From the NCBI GenBank assembly GCA_963576735.1, contig OY755191.1, forward strand, positions 7,903,608 through 7,967,607: 64,000 bases of DNA. The letters are read 5' to 3'. Of the stretch, positions 34,882-45,400 are shown piece after piece. The position numbers and the translations under genes are program-made. The notes beneath the pieces are model-generated. The model saw nothing but the letters and a program-made list of their open reading frames with translations, did no database searches and was not told the origin of the DNA. Numbering within the stretch: position 1 is the first letter of the stretch; every line of letters begins with the position of its first letter. The stretch is from Bedellia somnulentella. Lineage: Eukaryota > Arthropoda > Insecta > Lepidoptera > Bedelliidae.

Positions 34882-34926
34882 CAGTAGCTCCGGACAGTCG
34901 GGTCAACCGACTGTCCGGAGCTACTG
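34882..34926. repeat. Perfect 20-bp inverted repeat with 5-nt loop
   Basis: CAGTAGCTCCGGACAGTCGG is followed by GTCAA and then its exact reverse complement. It is GC-rich inside AT-rich DNA. Confidence 0.95.
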
Positions 34927-36280
34927 CAACACATATGTCTCCGCACCAACCAGCTAGCACTGCGTCAGCGGTCCATGGTGCATGTAGCCCCGGCAAACAC
35001 GAGATATAGGCAAAATTCATTTTTGATACGCGCTTGTCGTGAATACAATTTGGTTCATAATGACATTGATATTTTCAACACCAGCACTTCAACGGTTAAG
35101 CGTTTACTCACTATTTTGTTTTTCTCAAAAGAAAGCTCTCAATAGAGTTTTATATATTATGTCGTAGTTAAAAAGAAGTTATTATTTATATACATATTTC
35201 TTTGCACTTGTTAACAACATAGTTTTTGTTTTAGAATAGGCACTATAATGGTTGCAAATTAAGCGCAATTATTATATTTTTTCGTTTATATAAACTACTG
35301 GTGAAGACTTTTAATTGGCATCGATGTTATGTACTGTTACTTATATTGTTATTATTTAGCTGTAAGTCTTCCAAATAAATAAATAAATAAATAGCCTACC
35401 TCAAAATTAACCACAACCAACTTCACTGGAATAAGGGACTGACAGTTTAAAACATGCCCTCCGCAGTTGGAATCGTCTTTCTCTTTATAGCGTAACCAAG
35501 ATGGAATAAGTTACAGAAAAGAATATATCGGTAAGAAAAGGAAGGTATCTAAAATTTGAACAGCCGGCCTGCGGGACCTCCGATCTGTAAGCCAGGGTTT
35601 TAAATACATAAACTGCAAAAATCTTACATAATATCTTTAATTAAGACTTAAGATTGCATTGTTTTTTTTTGGGTCTTATGCATGATTTATTTTGCTGGAA
35701 TCTTGTCTGTCTTGTCAATTTGACTGGGTATGACACACCTATTAAACTATGAACAACCGAAATATAAAAAACTAAAGAACTTAGTAGAATCGGTTTATCG
35801 AATAATATGTGGGAATGCGACCACTACGCAGACCTTTGTTATCGTACTAAGCCAGCTGGATTTGTAGTCACCTCAAACTCACATAAAGTGAGTCCTTGTC
35901 CTCACGTACAGCACTTTGGAAATCTTTTTGTGTCGTCTGTAACTTACTGATTATTCCGGAACGTTTCCGTTCGGGACAACGTGTTTTAGGTTCTTACATG
36001 AGCCGACTTCTATTCTTGAAAATACTTAGGTTGTCTTAACTTTCTTTGTAGGGAATTTTGATATAGAATTGAGTTTAATGTATCCATGATGATCAAAGTA
36101 GGATGACTTTTTATATCATTTTAAGTTGCCTAAGACATCTTTATGGTTTTATTTGGATAAGTAATAACCTTGAAAAATATAGCAAGAATTAAAATTAAGA
36201 TTAAAAACTAACTCTTTGTTGAATGTTTATCGTATCACGTAAGCACAGCTATTATCTCAAGTTAAATCTTATTAGTTAAC
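34927..36280. other. No gene seen
   Basis: AT-rich DNA without recognisable features. Confidence 0.5.
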
Positions 36281-36290
36281 TATTCTGTAG

Positions 36291-36669
36291 CGAAAATTTT
36301 TAATGTTAGGTTATGTGATTGAGTGAGAAATAGTGAGATTCGTGAAAAGTGTGGTGTGAAAGATGATATTGTAAGAAAGATAGAAAAAGGAATGTTGAGA
36401 TGGTTTGGGCACATAGAGAGGATGGATGATAGAAAATTAGTAAAAGGAATCTATAGACCTAATGTGGAAGGTAATGTTTGTAGAGGACGACCACGGAGAA
36501 CACACTTGGACCAAATTGCGAGTGTGCTCAAAAAGGCAGGCGTCCGAAGTATGAGGAATAAAAGAGCATGTAAGAAAATATTGGAGAGGTTTTCCAGGGT
36601 CGTTCGAAGTGGCGATCGATAGTCTCTGCCTTCCCCAATGGGAACTAATGGCGTAAGCATATGTTATGT
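36291..36669 (+). pseudogene. RTE-type LINE, 5'-truncated 3' end copy
   Basis: It carries the C-terminal ~100 codons (REKCGVKDDIVRKIEKGMLR, GRPRRTHLDQIASVLKKAGV) with breaks near 36312 and 36575. It ends GGCGTAAGCATATGTTATG. Imperfect 10-bp target duplication TATTCTRTAG at 36281-36290 and 36670-36679. Confidence 0.88.
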
Positions 36670-36769
36670 TATTCTATAGAATATTTTAATACATATAATA
36701 CTATTCCCAGAAACGATTCAAATGTAAATGTCGCAAAAACCAATGAATGACGAGTACCATCAAACACTC

Positions 36770-36990
36770 AAGACTATAATTAAAGTGTGGATGTGGTTAA
36801 GAGGCGTGAAAGTACACGGAACAGCTCTCACGGCACTGAGTAGTTGGATCGATGCTCGGTTGATACGAAGCCTGACAACTGCGTCATTAAGCGCAAGAGG
36901 CTGTATTCCCGCGAACCTAATTTGTGCGGCGGGCCCGGCGCTTCCCTTAACGACACTTCACTAGATTGGCGTGTTTACCTCGCTCTGTGT
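36770..36990. other. GC-richer island, function unknown
   Basis: A locally GC-rich stretch (GGCGGGCCCGGCGCTTCCC) in AT-rich surroundings. The plus strand has a 78-codon ORF (36728-36964) without motifs. The minus strand has a donor-like GAGCGAG|GTAAACAC at 36983. It could be a promoter or first exon on the minus strand; low confidence. Confidence 0.3.
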
Positions 36991-37475
36991 GCCATGAACT
37001 GGTAGTGGTAGTAAAACAGTTAAAATTCTGTAATTAAAATAATGTTATTAAGGTTGAGTAATTTGAGGTTGGAGTTGTTTTAGTTTATTTTAGAGCCAGA
37101 GTGAGTTTTAATAACGAACAATATTTTGATGATTTAAATCATACTGATCTTTTAACAATTTTCGGTAATATAGTGTAAGTAAATATCTAATGTATTGAGA
37201 ACTAAAACCACTATGAAATAGCTAACAGGACCCTGTCCCGCCTTTTTTAAGGTTTGTACCGATTATACCTACTTACTTTTTTTTTTACTTTTTTACTTGT
37301 TACAGATCCTTAATAAAAGACAACCCGATGAAGAAAGCTTCGAGACTGTAAGCTCTCCGTCCGTTGATATTTCATTACATCTTCACTGTGTTATCGCATT
37401 GTTTGCTTATTTTTTACTTCATATAGATAACGACAATGGGTGAATATTTAAAACATAAAAAAGTATTAAGTATTA

Positions 37476-37848
37476 CATAACATAACATAAACATAAACGT
37501 TCACGCCGAATATCCCCGAAGGGGTTGGCAGAGGTACTAATACTTCTGAACATCACGTGACTTTCTCACCTGGTGTTCAGAGTACCCACGTTTTGCATGG
37601 ACAGTGTACTCACGTGATAGGGGGCAGGCCTATCGCCGTTTTGTACGAATACACTGTCACATGACTAAGTACAACTCAGTCATGTGGGTTTTCTCACGAT
37701 GTTTTCCCTCACCGTTAACAACCATGCTAAATTAACCACACATATGTCTTTAGAAAAGACAAATTGGTGTAGGCCCGACCCAGGATTTGAACACTAGTCG
37801 TTTGCACGATAACCGAGTGTTCTACCCACTGGGCTATCACGGTTGTTT
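37476..37848 (-). mobile_element. tRNA-derived SINE, copy 3
   Basis: 373 bp on the minus strand, with A-box TAGCCCAGTGGG, B-box-like GTTCAAATCC, and the same body and tail. GTATTAAGTATTA flanks both ends (37463-37475, 37849-37861). Confidence 0.93.
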
Positions 37849-37897
37849 GTATTAAGTATTAATTTTAAAAATAAATATTTAAACTAAATTTATATAT

Positions 37898-38012
37898 ATT
37901 ACCATCACCATCTTTTCCCCATTCACATTTCCAAAAGTGGCTGAGGAATTTCTAATCTGTAAGCTCTGGCTACCTCTTCTAGGGATTTACAGCCGTGAGT
38001 ATATGTATGTAT
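37898..38012 (+). mobile_element. RTE-derived short retroposon, 5'-truncated with target duplication
   Basis: Core and tail only (CACCATCTTTTCCCCATTC ... CAGCCGTGAGTATATG). TTATATATATT flanks both sides. Confidence 0.9.
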
Positions 38013-38144
38013 GTTATATATATTGAGGGTCTTTATACAAAATACAGTCTAAGTTTTAGCCGTTTGCAAGCCGAAAAACATCAAAATTGTGTGGTTTTTT
38101 AATGTTTAAAAGTCTATGATTAAATTACTTCCTAGCGCTCAAAC

Positions 38145-38400
38145 CTACCGCTTTTTGACTGAGGTCACAGAATCATGAAATATATCAGCGGATGCACGGA
38201 TGGCATTAGTTGATAAGCATATTCGATACATGGGAGAATGATGACCAAGAACAGTTTTATAAAAGGGTACCTGAAATGTTACACGATTTTGAAGGCGACT
38301 TGCCATACGAGGAACAGAAAGATCTAGTTTTTCCAATAGATGAGGGCAATCTATCTTGTTAGGGCTCATAATGAAAACCAGTTCTGATTTTGTGTATACT
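38145..38400 (-). pseudogene. LINE C-terminal fragment (jockey/CR1-type)
   Basis: The minus strand reads IDCPHLLEKLDLSVPRMASR, VPFYKTVLGHHSPMYRICL and ADIFHDS, the end domain typical of jockey/CR1 LINE ORF2 proteins. No RT motifs remain. Confidence 0.65.
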
Positions 38401-38827
38401 CATACGCAAATCAGAAATTACTGATTGTGGGCCCAATTTAGCGAAACCATTTACTTAAATTGTCATTGAATACTGTATATGTGTGCTAAATAAAAAAAAT
38501 CTTTTCTTTTTCTTTTTTTCAAATAATCTTGTATTATTGATATTTCTCCGGCGATCCAAATTTACCGTTGCAGTCAGTACAGCACCTTGGGAGCACATAC
38601 CTTACATAGGCATCGTATCTATACACTGATAAGTTTATTCAAACGTTAAACGCAACCCAGAGCAGTTCGTAATATCAATAATTTTAATTGGGTAGCTTTC
38701 TTCAGGAGTAAGCTCTTCGTTAGCATCATTTTTATCGCTAGTATTCGTCGGGACGGCGCCGTTGAGCTTTCACTCGCTTTTTGTTTGCTGGTCTTTTTTG
38801 CCCGTTTTTATGTAAATTGGTTTATAG

Positions 38828-38936
38828 TGTCGGTACCTCTTGCTATATGTAAATCTATGTGAGGGCAATCATAAATAAATGAGTCAGTCTTGTTCCTAGC
38901 TCGGTGTTTTATTCACGTGTCCCAAATACATTAACA
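38828..38936 (+). repeat. Gypsy/Mag 5' LTR
   Basis: Starts TGTCGGTACC and ends CATTAACA. 108 of 109 bases match the 3' LTR. Confidence 0.92.
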
Positions 38937-39078
38937 TGGCGCAGCCGGTTTTAGCGAACACAGATGTAGTTGTTTAATTATTACATAATTGGTTTTAAGT
39001 TTGTAGATAGTACAAACGTGCAGTTTGATTGATAAGCGAGACTGTTTGAAATAATTTACTAACTTTGTTTTTGATAAA

Positions 39079-39487
39079 ATGGAATCGATATTGTCCCCGC
39101 CGCCGCCATTTAATTTCACGAACAATTTCGATAATGTGACATCAGGTAATTTATCCGTGCAATGGAAAAAGTGGAGAAGTGCTTTTAATATATACTTTGA
39201 TGCGTGCGAGTTAAATAAAAAATCGGAAAAGGTACAAATGAGTATTTTGCTGCATGTGATTGGTGAACAGTGTCGGGAAATTTACCAGCAATTCGGGGAA
39301 AAATTTGACTCAGTGAAGGAATTACTCGAAAAACTTGATGAATTTTTTCTCCCAAAAAAGAATATTACCGTTGAGAGACATCGATTTTTTACGCGCAACC
39401 AAAGAGAGGGTGAATCTATTGAGCAATATTGTTTCGAGTTGAAAAAATTAGCGAGTACCTGCGAATTTGAGGCGCTAGAAAATGATT
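39079..39487 (+). pseudogene. Gypsy/Mag gag, N-terminal part, running into an assembly gap
   Basis: Starts at ATG 39079 with a proline run (SPPPPFNF), then WKKWRSAFNIYFDAC and ESIEQYCFELKKLA, the capsid-like (retrotrans_gag) fold region. The gag assembles particles around the element RNA. Open for 136 codons to the N run at 39488. Confidence 0.85.
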
Positions 39488-39687
39488 NNNNNNNNNNNNN
39501 NNNNNNNNNNNNNNNNNNNNNNNNNNNNNNNNNNNNNNNNNNNNNNNNNNNNNNNNNNNNNNNNNNNNNNNNNNNNNNNNNNNNNNNNNNNNNNNNNNNN
39601 NNNNNNNNNNNNNNNNNNNNNNNNNNNNNNNNNNNNNNNNNNNNNNNNNNNNNNNNNNNNNNNNNNNNNNNNNNNNNNNNNNNNNNN
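39488..39687. other. Assembly gap, 200 N
   Basis: Exactly 200 unspecified bases, so probably a placeholder of unknown true size. The sequence right after it is GC-rich and codes an Ala/Pro/Arg-rich stretch, which could explain the gap. Confidence 0.98.
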
Positions 39688-39906
39688 CGCGGCTCGTGGC
39701 GGGGCCGCGGGCGCTGGGCGCCGCGCGCCGTCCGCCGCTGCACCGCCGCCGCCGCCGCCACCCCGGTCTCCGCGCCGTGGGTTCCCTACGCGACCGACTC
39801 CTAGTGTGCAGTGTGGTTCGTGTGGATTGGTACATCATCAGAATTCTATGTGTCCCGCTGTTGGGAAAAAGTGCTTGAGGTGCAATAATTACAATCATTT
39901 CTCTAG
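39688..39906 (+). pseudogene. Gypsy/Mag gag, C-terminal part, zinc-knuckle region split by an RTE
   Basis: Very GC-rich, with a seven-proline run, then CGSCGLVHHQNSMC and the first three ligands of a CCHC knuckle (CLRCNNYNH). The insertion falls between the His and the last Cys; the remaining ligand lies right of 41406. The GC content is unlike the rest of the element. Confidence 0.75.
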
Positions 39907-41362
39907 TTGGTGGCTTCTTGGTTGTACTTCCTTTTCCAAAAAATGCTGGTCGAGTGGCAAAGTTCCTCGAGACTGGTGCAAGGCGGTGATTGTGCCTCTA
40001 TATAAAGGAAAGGGGTCACACCAAGAGGCTAAAAACTACCGCGGCATCAGCTTACTCAGCATTGTTGGTAAATTGTATGCTAAGGTACTGATTGAAAGAG
40101 TGATGAATGAAACTGATGAGAAAATATGGGGTGTGCAAGCGGGATTTAGGAAAGGAATGGGATGTATGGATCAAATCTTCTCTCTAAGGAGCATCACTGA
40201 AAAGTTCTTAGCTAAGAACCAAAAGGTGTATTGCTCCTTCATTGATTTAGAGAAGGCGTATGATAGGGTGGTAAGAAAGTGTTTATGGGAGGTGTTATCC
40301 AAGTTCAGGTTGGGGAGTCAACTTATACGTGCATTGGTATCACTCTATGAGGATTCTAGTGCATGTGTAAGAGTAAACGGGGAAAACACTGACTGGTTCG
40401 GAATCTCTAGGGGTGTCCGACAGGGATGTGTAGCTTCTCCGTGGCTCTTCAATTTGTTCATGGATGACTGTTTGACAGAGTTGCGTGAAAGTGATTATGG
40501 ACTAAGGATGGGTGGATTCATCATTAAATGCCTCTTGTATGCTGACGATCAAGTGCTACTTGCATCATCGGCAGAAGAGTTGCAAGAGATGATGAATATT
40601 GCATGTGAGTCTTTTGTAAGAAAGGGAATGAAGGTGAATGTGGATAAGACCAAAACGATGGTTTTTGAGAGACAGGAAGATGTGACAGAATGCGTGATTG
40701 CGATTGATGGTAAGGATGTGGAACAGGTGAAGGAGTTTGTATATCTGGGAAGTTTGTTTACAAGGGATGGAAAATGTGATGAAGACATTGAAAGAAGAGT
40801 GAAAAAGGGTAATGCGGTAAATGGAGCAATAAATAGCCTAATGATCAGTCAATCGGTGTCTGAAAAGGCCCGAATGGCTGTGCATGATGCTGTTCTTGTT
40901 CCTACGCTTATGTATGGAAGCGAATGTTGGGTGTGGCAGAAGAAGCATGAGAGCAGAGTGAATGCAGTAGAGATGCGGTCCCTCAGAAAAATTTGTAATG
41001 TTAGATTGTGTGACCGAGTGAGAAATAGCGTTATTCGTGAAAAGTGTGGTGTGAAAGATGATATTGTAAGAAAGATAGAAAAAGGAATGTTGAGATGGTT
41101 TGGGCACATAGAGAGGATGGATGATAGAAAATTGGTAAAAGGGATCTATAGAGCTAGTGTGGATGGTAATGTTAGTAGAGGACGACCACGGAGAACACAC
41201 TTGGACCAAATTGAGAGTGTGCTCAAAAAGGCTGGCGTCCGAAGTATGAAGAATAAAAGAGCATGTATGAAAAGATTGATGGATGTAAACGAAGCTAGAG
41301 AGGTTTGTCAGGATCGTACGAAGTGGCGATCGATAGTCTCTGCCTACCCCAATGGGAATTAA
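39907..41362 (+). CDS. RTE copy 3 reverse transcriptase (partial, open)
   Basis: 485 codons. RT motifs FIDLEKAYDRV, RGVRQGCVASP, LLYADDQVLLAS, then SECWVWQKKHESR, RWFGHIERMDD and GRPRRTHLDQ, ending SAYPNGN at TAA. The endonuclease and the start of the RT are missing, so it cannot work alone. By chance it is in frame with the upstream gag piece, giving one open frame of gag and RT. Confidence 0.9.
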
Positions 41363-41397
41363 TGGCGTGAGTATATGTATGTATGTATGTATGTATG
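39907..41397 (+). mobile_element. RTE-type LINE copy 3, 5'-truncated, uninterrupted RT
   Basis: Begins within the RT fingers region and ends with an (ATGT)n tail. TTCTCTAG flanks both ends (39899-39906, 41398-41405). It has no stop codons from 39907 to 41362, so it is younger or better preserved than copy 2. Confidence 0.94.
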
Positions 41398-41405
41398 TTC
41401 TCTAG

Positions 41406-42217
41406 AATGTGCAGAGTATATGAATTCAAGCAGAGGAAAACCCCGATCAGGTAATCTATCACTTTTCTGGTTCTCATGTAGATTGGTCCGTTGATTTGCT
41501 TATAAATAACTTCAATATATCGTTTAAGTTAGACACTGGGGCCGACGTGAATATATTGCCTTATAGTAAATTAGTAGAGTTAGGAATTAGGGAACAAGAA
41601 TTAAGTTCGTCATCCGTAAGATTAGTTGGGTACTCAGGGGGTGTAATCAAGGTGGTTGGAAAATGCAATTTGAAAGTGAGTCATAAGAATCGCGATTACA
41701 TATTAGAATTTATTGTGGCCGATGTTCAATCGCCACCTATATTAGGCCGTGAATCGTGTTGTGAATTAAATGTTGTGCAGTTAGTGCTGGCCGTTAATGA
41801 AGATCAAAGCAGTGAGTTGACTAGTATTGTATACAAAGAATATGCGGATGTTTTTGAAGGTGTCGGGTGTATGCCGGGAGAGTATAAAATAGAGCTAGAT
41901 CATAGTATAAGACCTGTTGTACATGCTCCCCGAAAGATACCTTTAGCTTTAAAGGATTGCATTAAAAATAAATTGGACAAAATGGTTAAGGATGGCATCA
42001 TAGCGAAGGTGGAAGGACCAACGGACTGGGTTAGTAGCATGACGGTGGCGAGAAAAGCAAATGGGGATGTACGTATTTGTTTAGACCCGCGCGAGTTAAA
42101 TCATGCCATAAAGCGAGAGCATTTTAAGTTGCCAACACTGGATGAAGTGGTGGTTAACCTTAGTGACGCTAAATACTTTAGTTCGGTGGACGCCAAACAA
42201 AGTTTTTGGCAGCTACG
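41406..42217 (+). pseudogene. Gypsy/Mag protease and N-terminal RT
   Basis: After the last CCHC ligand, a one-base frameshift occurs near 41420. The frame then gives the aspartic protease motif KLDTGADVNILPYSKL, the RT entry region (HAPRKIPLAL, GIIAKVEGPTDWVSSM) and RICLDPRELN, ending at SVDAKQSFW in motif A, where the BEL/Pao element is inserted. Confidence 0.88.
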
Positions 42218-42453
42218 TGTTGGCGCTAATGCCCTATTCGATGATAGGAATACGGAATTTCGACACCAAATGAAAGAGAGTGGACTGTATAACACTATAA
42301 TGAATAATTACAAGAAATATGGAAACTTAATCTACGCGGTTGCGATGCGTTCGTTGTTCGCTAATCTTAAGTAATGGCTTAGTCACTCCATGAGCTGCCC
42401 CGCGCGCCTTGTTCGCCCCTCTTTCGCCCGCACTAATCTCAGTGTTCTGAACA
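42218..42453 (-). repeat. BEL/Pao 3' LTR, 236 bp
   Basis: Contains the stop codon of the polyprotein (42439-42441). Confidence 0.94.
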
Positions 42454-45400
42454 TACTCCCGGCGTTGAAGAGTTGTCTTCAATGGAATATACAGGAAGTG
42501 GACAAATGGTGTTGTATGCTCGTCGAATGACACCCTTTTTAGTTTTGATCTCGGCAACTCTGGCTTCACCGTCTTTTCCAGTAATGGTTTTGATAATACG
42601 ACCAAGAGGCCATACTAGTGGAGATGTGGTTCGATCTTTGATTAGAACTAAATTCCCTTCTTCGAGTTGACCTTTAGATGTGCACCATTTGGTCCTTTGT
42701 TGTAGCCAAAAAATATATTCGTGAGTAAAGCGTTTCCAAAAATGTTGTTTTAGATATTCGATGCGTTGATATCTCTGAAGATTTGTGATTTTCTCATTTG
42801 TGATCTCCTGTTGCGGTGCGAAAAGAAGAGATCTTCCAATTAGGAAATGAGCAGGGGTTAAAGGAGTCAGGTCGGTGGGATCATTTGAAAGTGGAGTAAT
42901 AGGACGTGAATTTAAAATTCCTTCGATTTGAACTAAACAAGTGGTCATTTCTTCATACGTAAGATGGGTTAAACCAAGAATGCGACGCAAATGATGCTTA
43001 GTTGACCGTACAGCTGATTCCCAGAGACCCCCAAAGTGTGGCGTATAAGCTGGGATAAATAAGAAGTTTATGCCAGACTCTGACATTTCATGCGTATAAT
43101 CTTGATTAAGAATGTTTGATAATTCATTGAAGGTACCAACAAACGTTGTTCCGTTGTCGGAGTAAATATTTTTGGGCTTACCCCGACGAGCTGCAAAACG
43201 GTTCAGCGCCGCTATGAAAGCTTCTTTAGTGAGGTCAGAAACAAGCTCTAAGTGGAGAGCTCTAGTCGCCAAACAAACGAAAATACAAATGTATGATTTA
43301 ACAAGTTTACACCCCCTTCCCTTGCGGTCAGCAATTAAAATCGGTCCCGCGTAGTCAGTTCCAGTTTCAAGAAAGGGGAACTCCAATTCTACGCGTTCCT
43401 TCGGCAAATGACCCATAATAGGTTGTATTGTTTCCCCTTTAAATCGCCGACATTTAACACACGAACGAACGATCTTCTTAGATAAGTTGCGGCCCCCTAA
43501 ACACCAGTAGTTGTGCCTAACTGTGGCCAGTAGCAACTGGGGACCGGCATGGAAGAGTTTCAAATGAAACATCTCAAAGATTAAAATGCTTAAATAATTT
43601 TTACTGCATATTAATATCGGATGCTTCACATTGAATTCGTAGGACGAATTATTAAGTCTACCACCTATTCTTATAATGTCGTTAGTATCCATAAACGGTG
43701 ATAAAGAAAGGAGACGATTTTTATGTGAAAGAGGTTTACATGATTTAAGGCATTCGTATTCCATTGGAAATGATTCCATTTGAGCTAAGCGAATCAACTG
43801 ATTAGAAGATGCAGTCAGTTCTGAAAATGTCAAGGCTCCAATCTCTTTCGAGTTACGTTTTTTGGAGTTATTATAAAATCGGTATATGTAAGCTAAAATG
43901 CGTTGAAGTTTTGAGAAAGATGAATATTTTTGTATGAATGTGTGGAAGAATGTAATTTCAGTATCTGAATGAAATACTGCGAATGTTTCTGGAAGTGTTG
44001 TAAGTTTCTGTGGTTGGGGATGTTTAGGCCAAAGTTCTTCCTTTAAGTTAAGAAAAGAAGGGCCTGACCACCAATTAACTGAATCGGTAAGTAAGTCAGC
44101 ACTCAATCCTCGAGACACAAGATCAGCTGGATTTTCTTTTGTAGGGACATAACGCCATGCCTTTGTGTCTGAACTATCTTGAATTTCCGAAACGCGGTTA
44201 CGTATGAAGGGTTTCAACTGCACAGGGTTACAAGATAGCCAACCAAGTACGATGGTCGAGTCACACCAAAACACAGTTTTAAGAGATTTCAAAGTAAGAG
44301 ATCCAAGTACCTTATTACAAAGTCTAGTGCCCAACAAGGCTCCACACAATTCTAAGCGTGGAATTGTTGTGGATTTGATGGGGGCAACTTTGCTTTTGGA
44401 AGCCAAAAGATGGACTGTAACGGAACCATCCCCGGCCACGGAACGTACGTAAATACAAGCGCCATATGCCACTGCAGAAGCATCAGTAAAAGTGTGAAGC
44501 TCAATAAAAACTGGATTTATGGTTGATATCCACCTAGGAATATTTATATTATTAAGATGAGGTAAAGTTTGAGCAAATTTAACCCATGATTTTTTAATTT
44601 CTAAGGGAACTTCGTCGTCCCATGACGTTTTACTTATCCACAACTTTTGCATCAAAATTTTTGCTTCAACAATGCACGGGGATACTAGACCAAGAGGATC
44701 AAAAATTTGAGCGATAGTGGATAAAATGTGACGTCTGCTTACGACAGTATCTGACAATATAATGTTATTGATAGAAAATTTGAATAAATCTTCACCGCTT
44801 AGCCAAATTATACCTAATATTTTAGATTGCTCATTTTCACTTAAATTTAAATACTGATTAGAAAGATTATTAGGGTGAATAGCTTTGATTATGTCTGTAT
44901 GATTAGATTGCCATTTTCTTAATTTAAGTTGGGCTGATTCTAAGGTAGCTTTTACATTTTGGCATAAATGAATAGTGGATTCAATGGAATCTGCACCTGA
45001 CAAAAAGTCATCAATATAAAAGTCTTTGGCGATGGCTTGTTGCGTTGCAGTATCAGAAGATGCTTGTGATAGCTCAAGAAGACATCTTGTACTGATGAAT
45101 GGAGAAGATGCCATGCCATATGTAACTGTTCTGAGATAATATTTCTTTAATGGAAGAGAAGGATCAGTGCGCCATAGAATTTGTTGCAGTGGTATTTGAC
45201 TGTCATCTACCAAAAAGTTACGGTACATTTGCATTATGTCAGCGGATACTACAAATCTATGCTGACGAAACCGAAGTAAAATTGAAAGAAGATCATCCTG
45301 TACTATTGGACCTACTAACTGTATATCATTAAGAGATTTTCCGGACGTTGTGACGGCAGATGCATCAAAGACAACGCGCAGTTTCGTAGTTGTACTGGAT

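Noticed and set aside
36728..36964. 78-codon plus ORF in the GC-rich island as a gene
   Set aside because: No motif and no splice support; reported only as an island.
42439..42605. Separate small ORF at the end of the BEL/Pao element
   Set aside because: A shadow of the polyprotein C-terminus and LTR.
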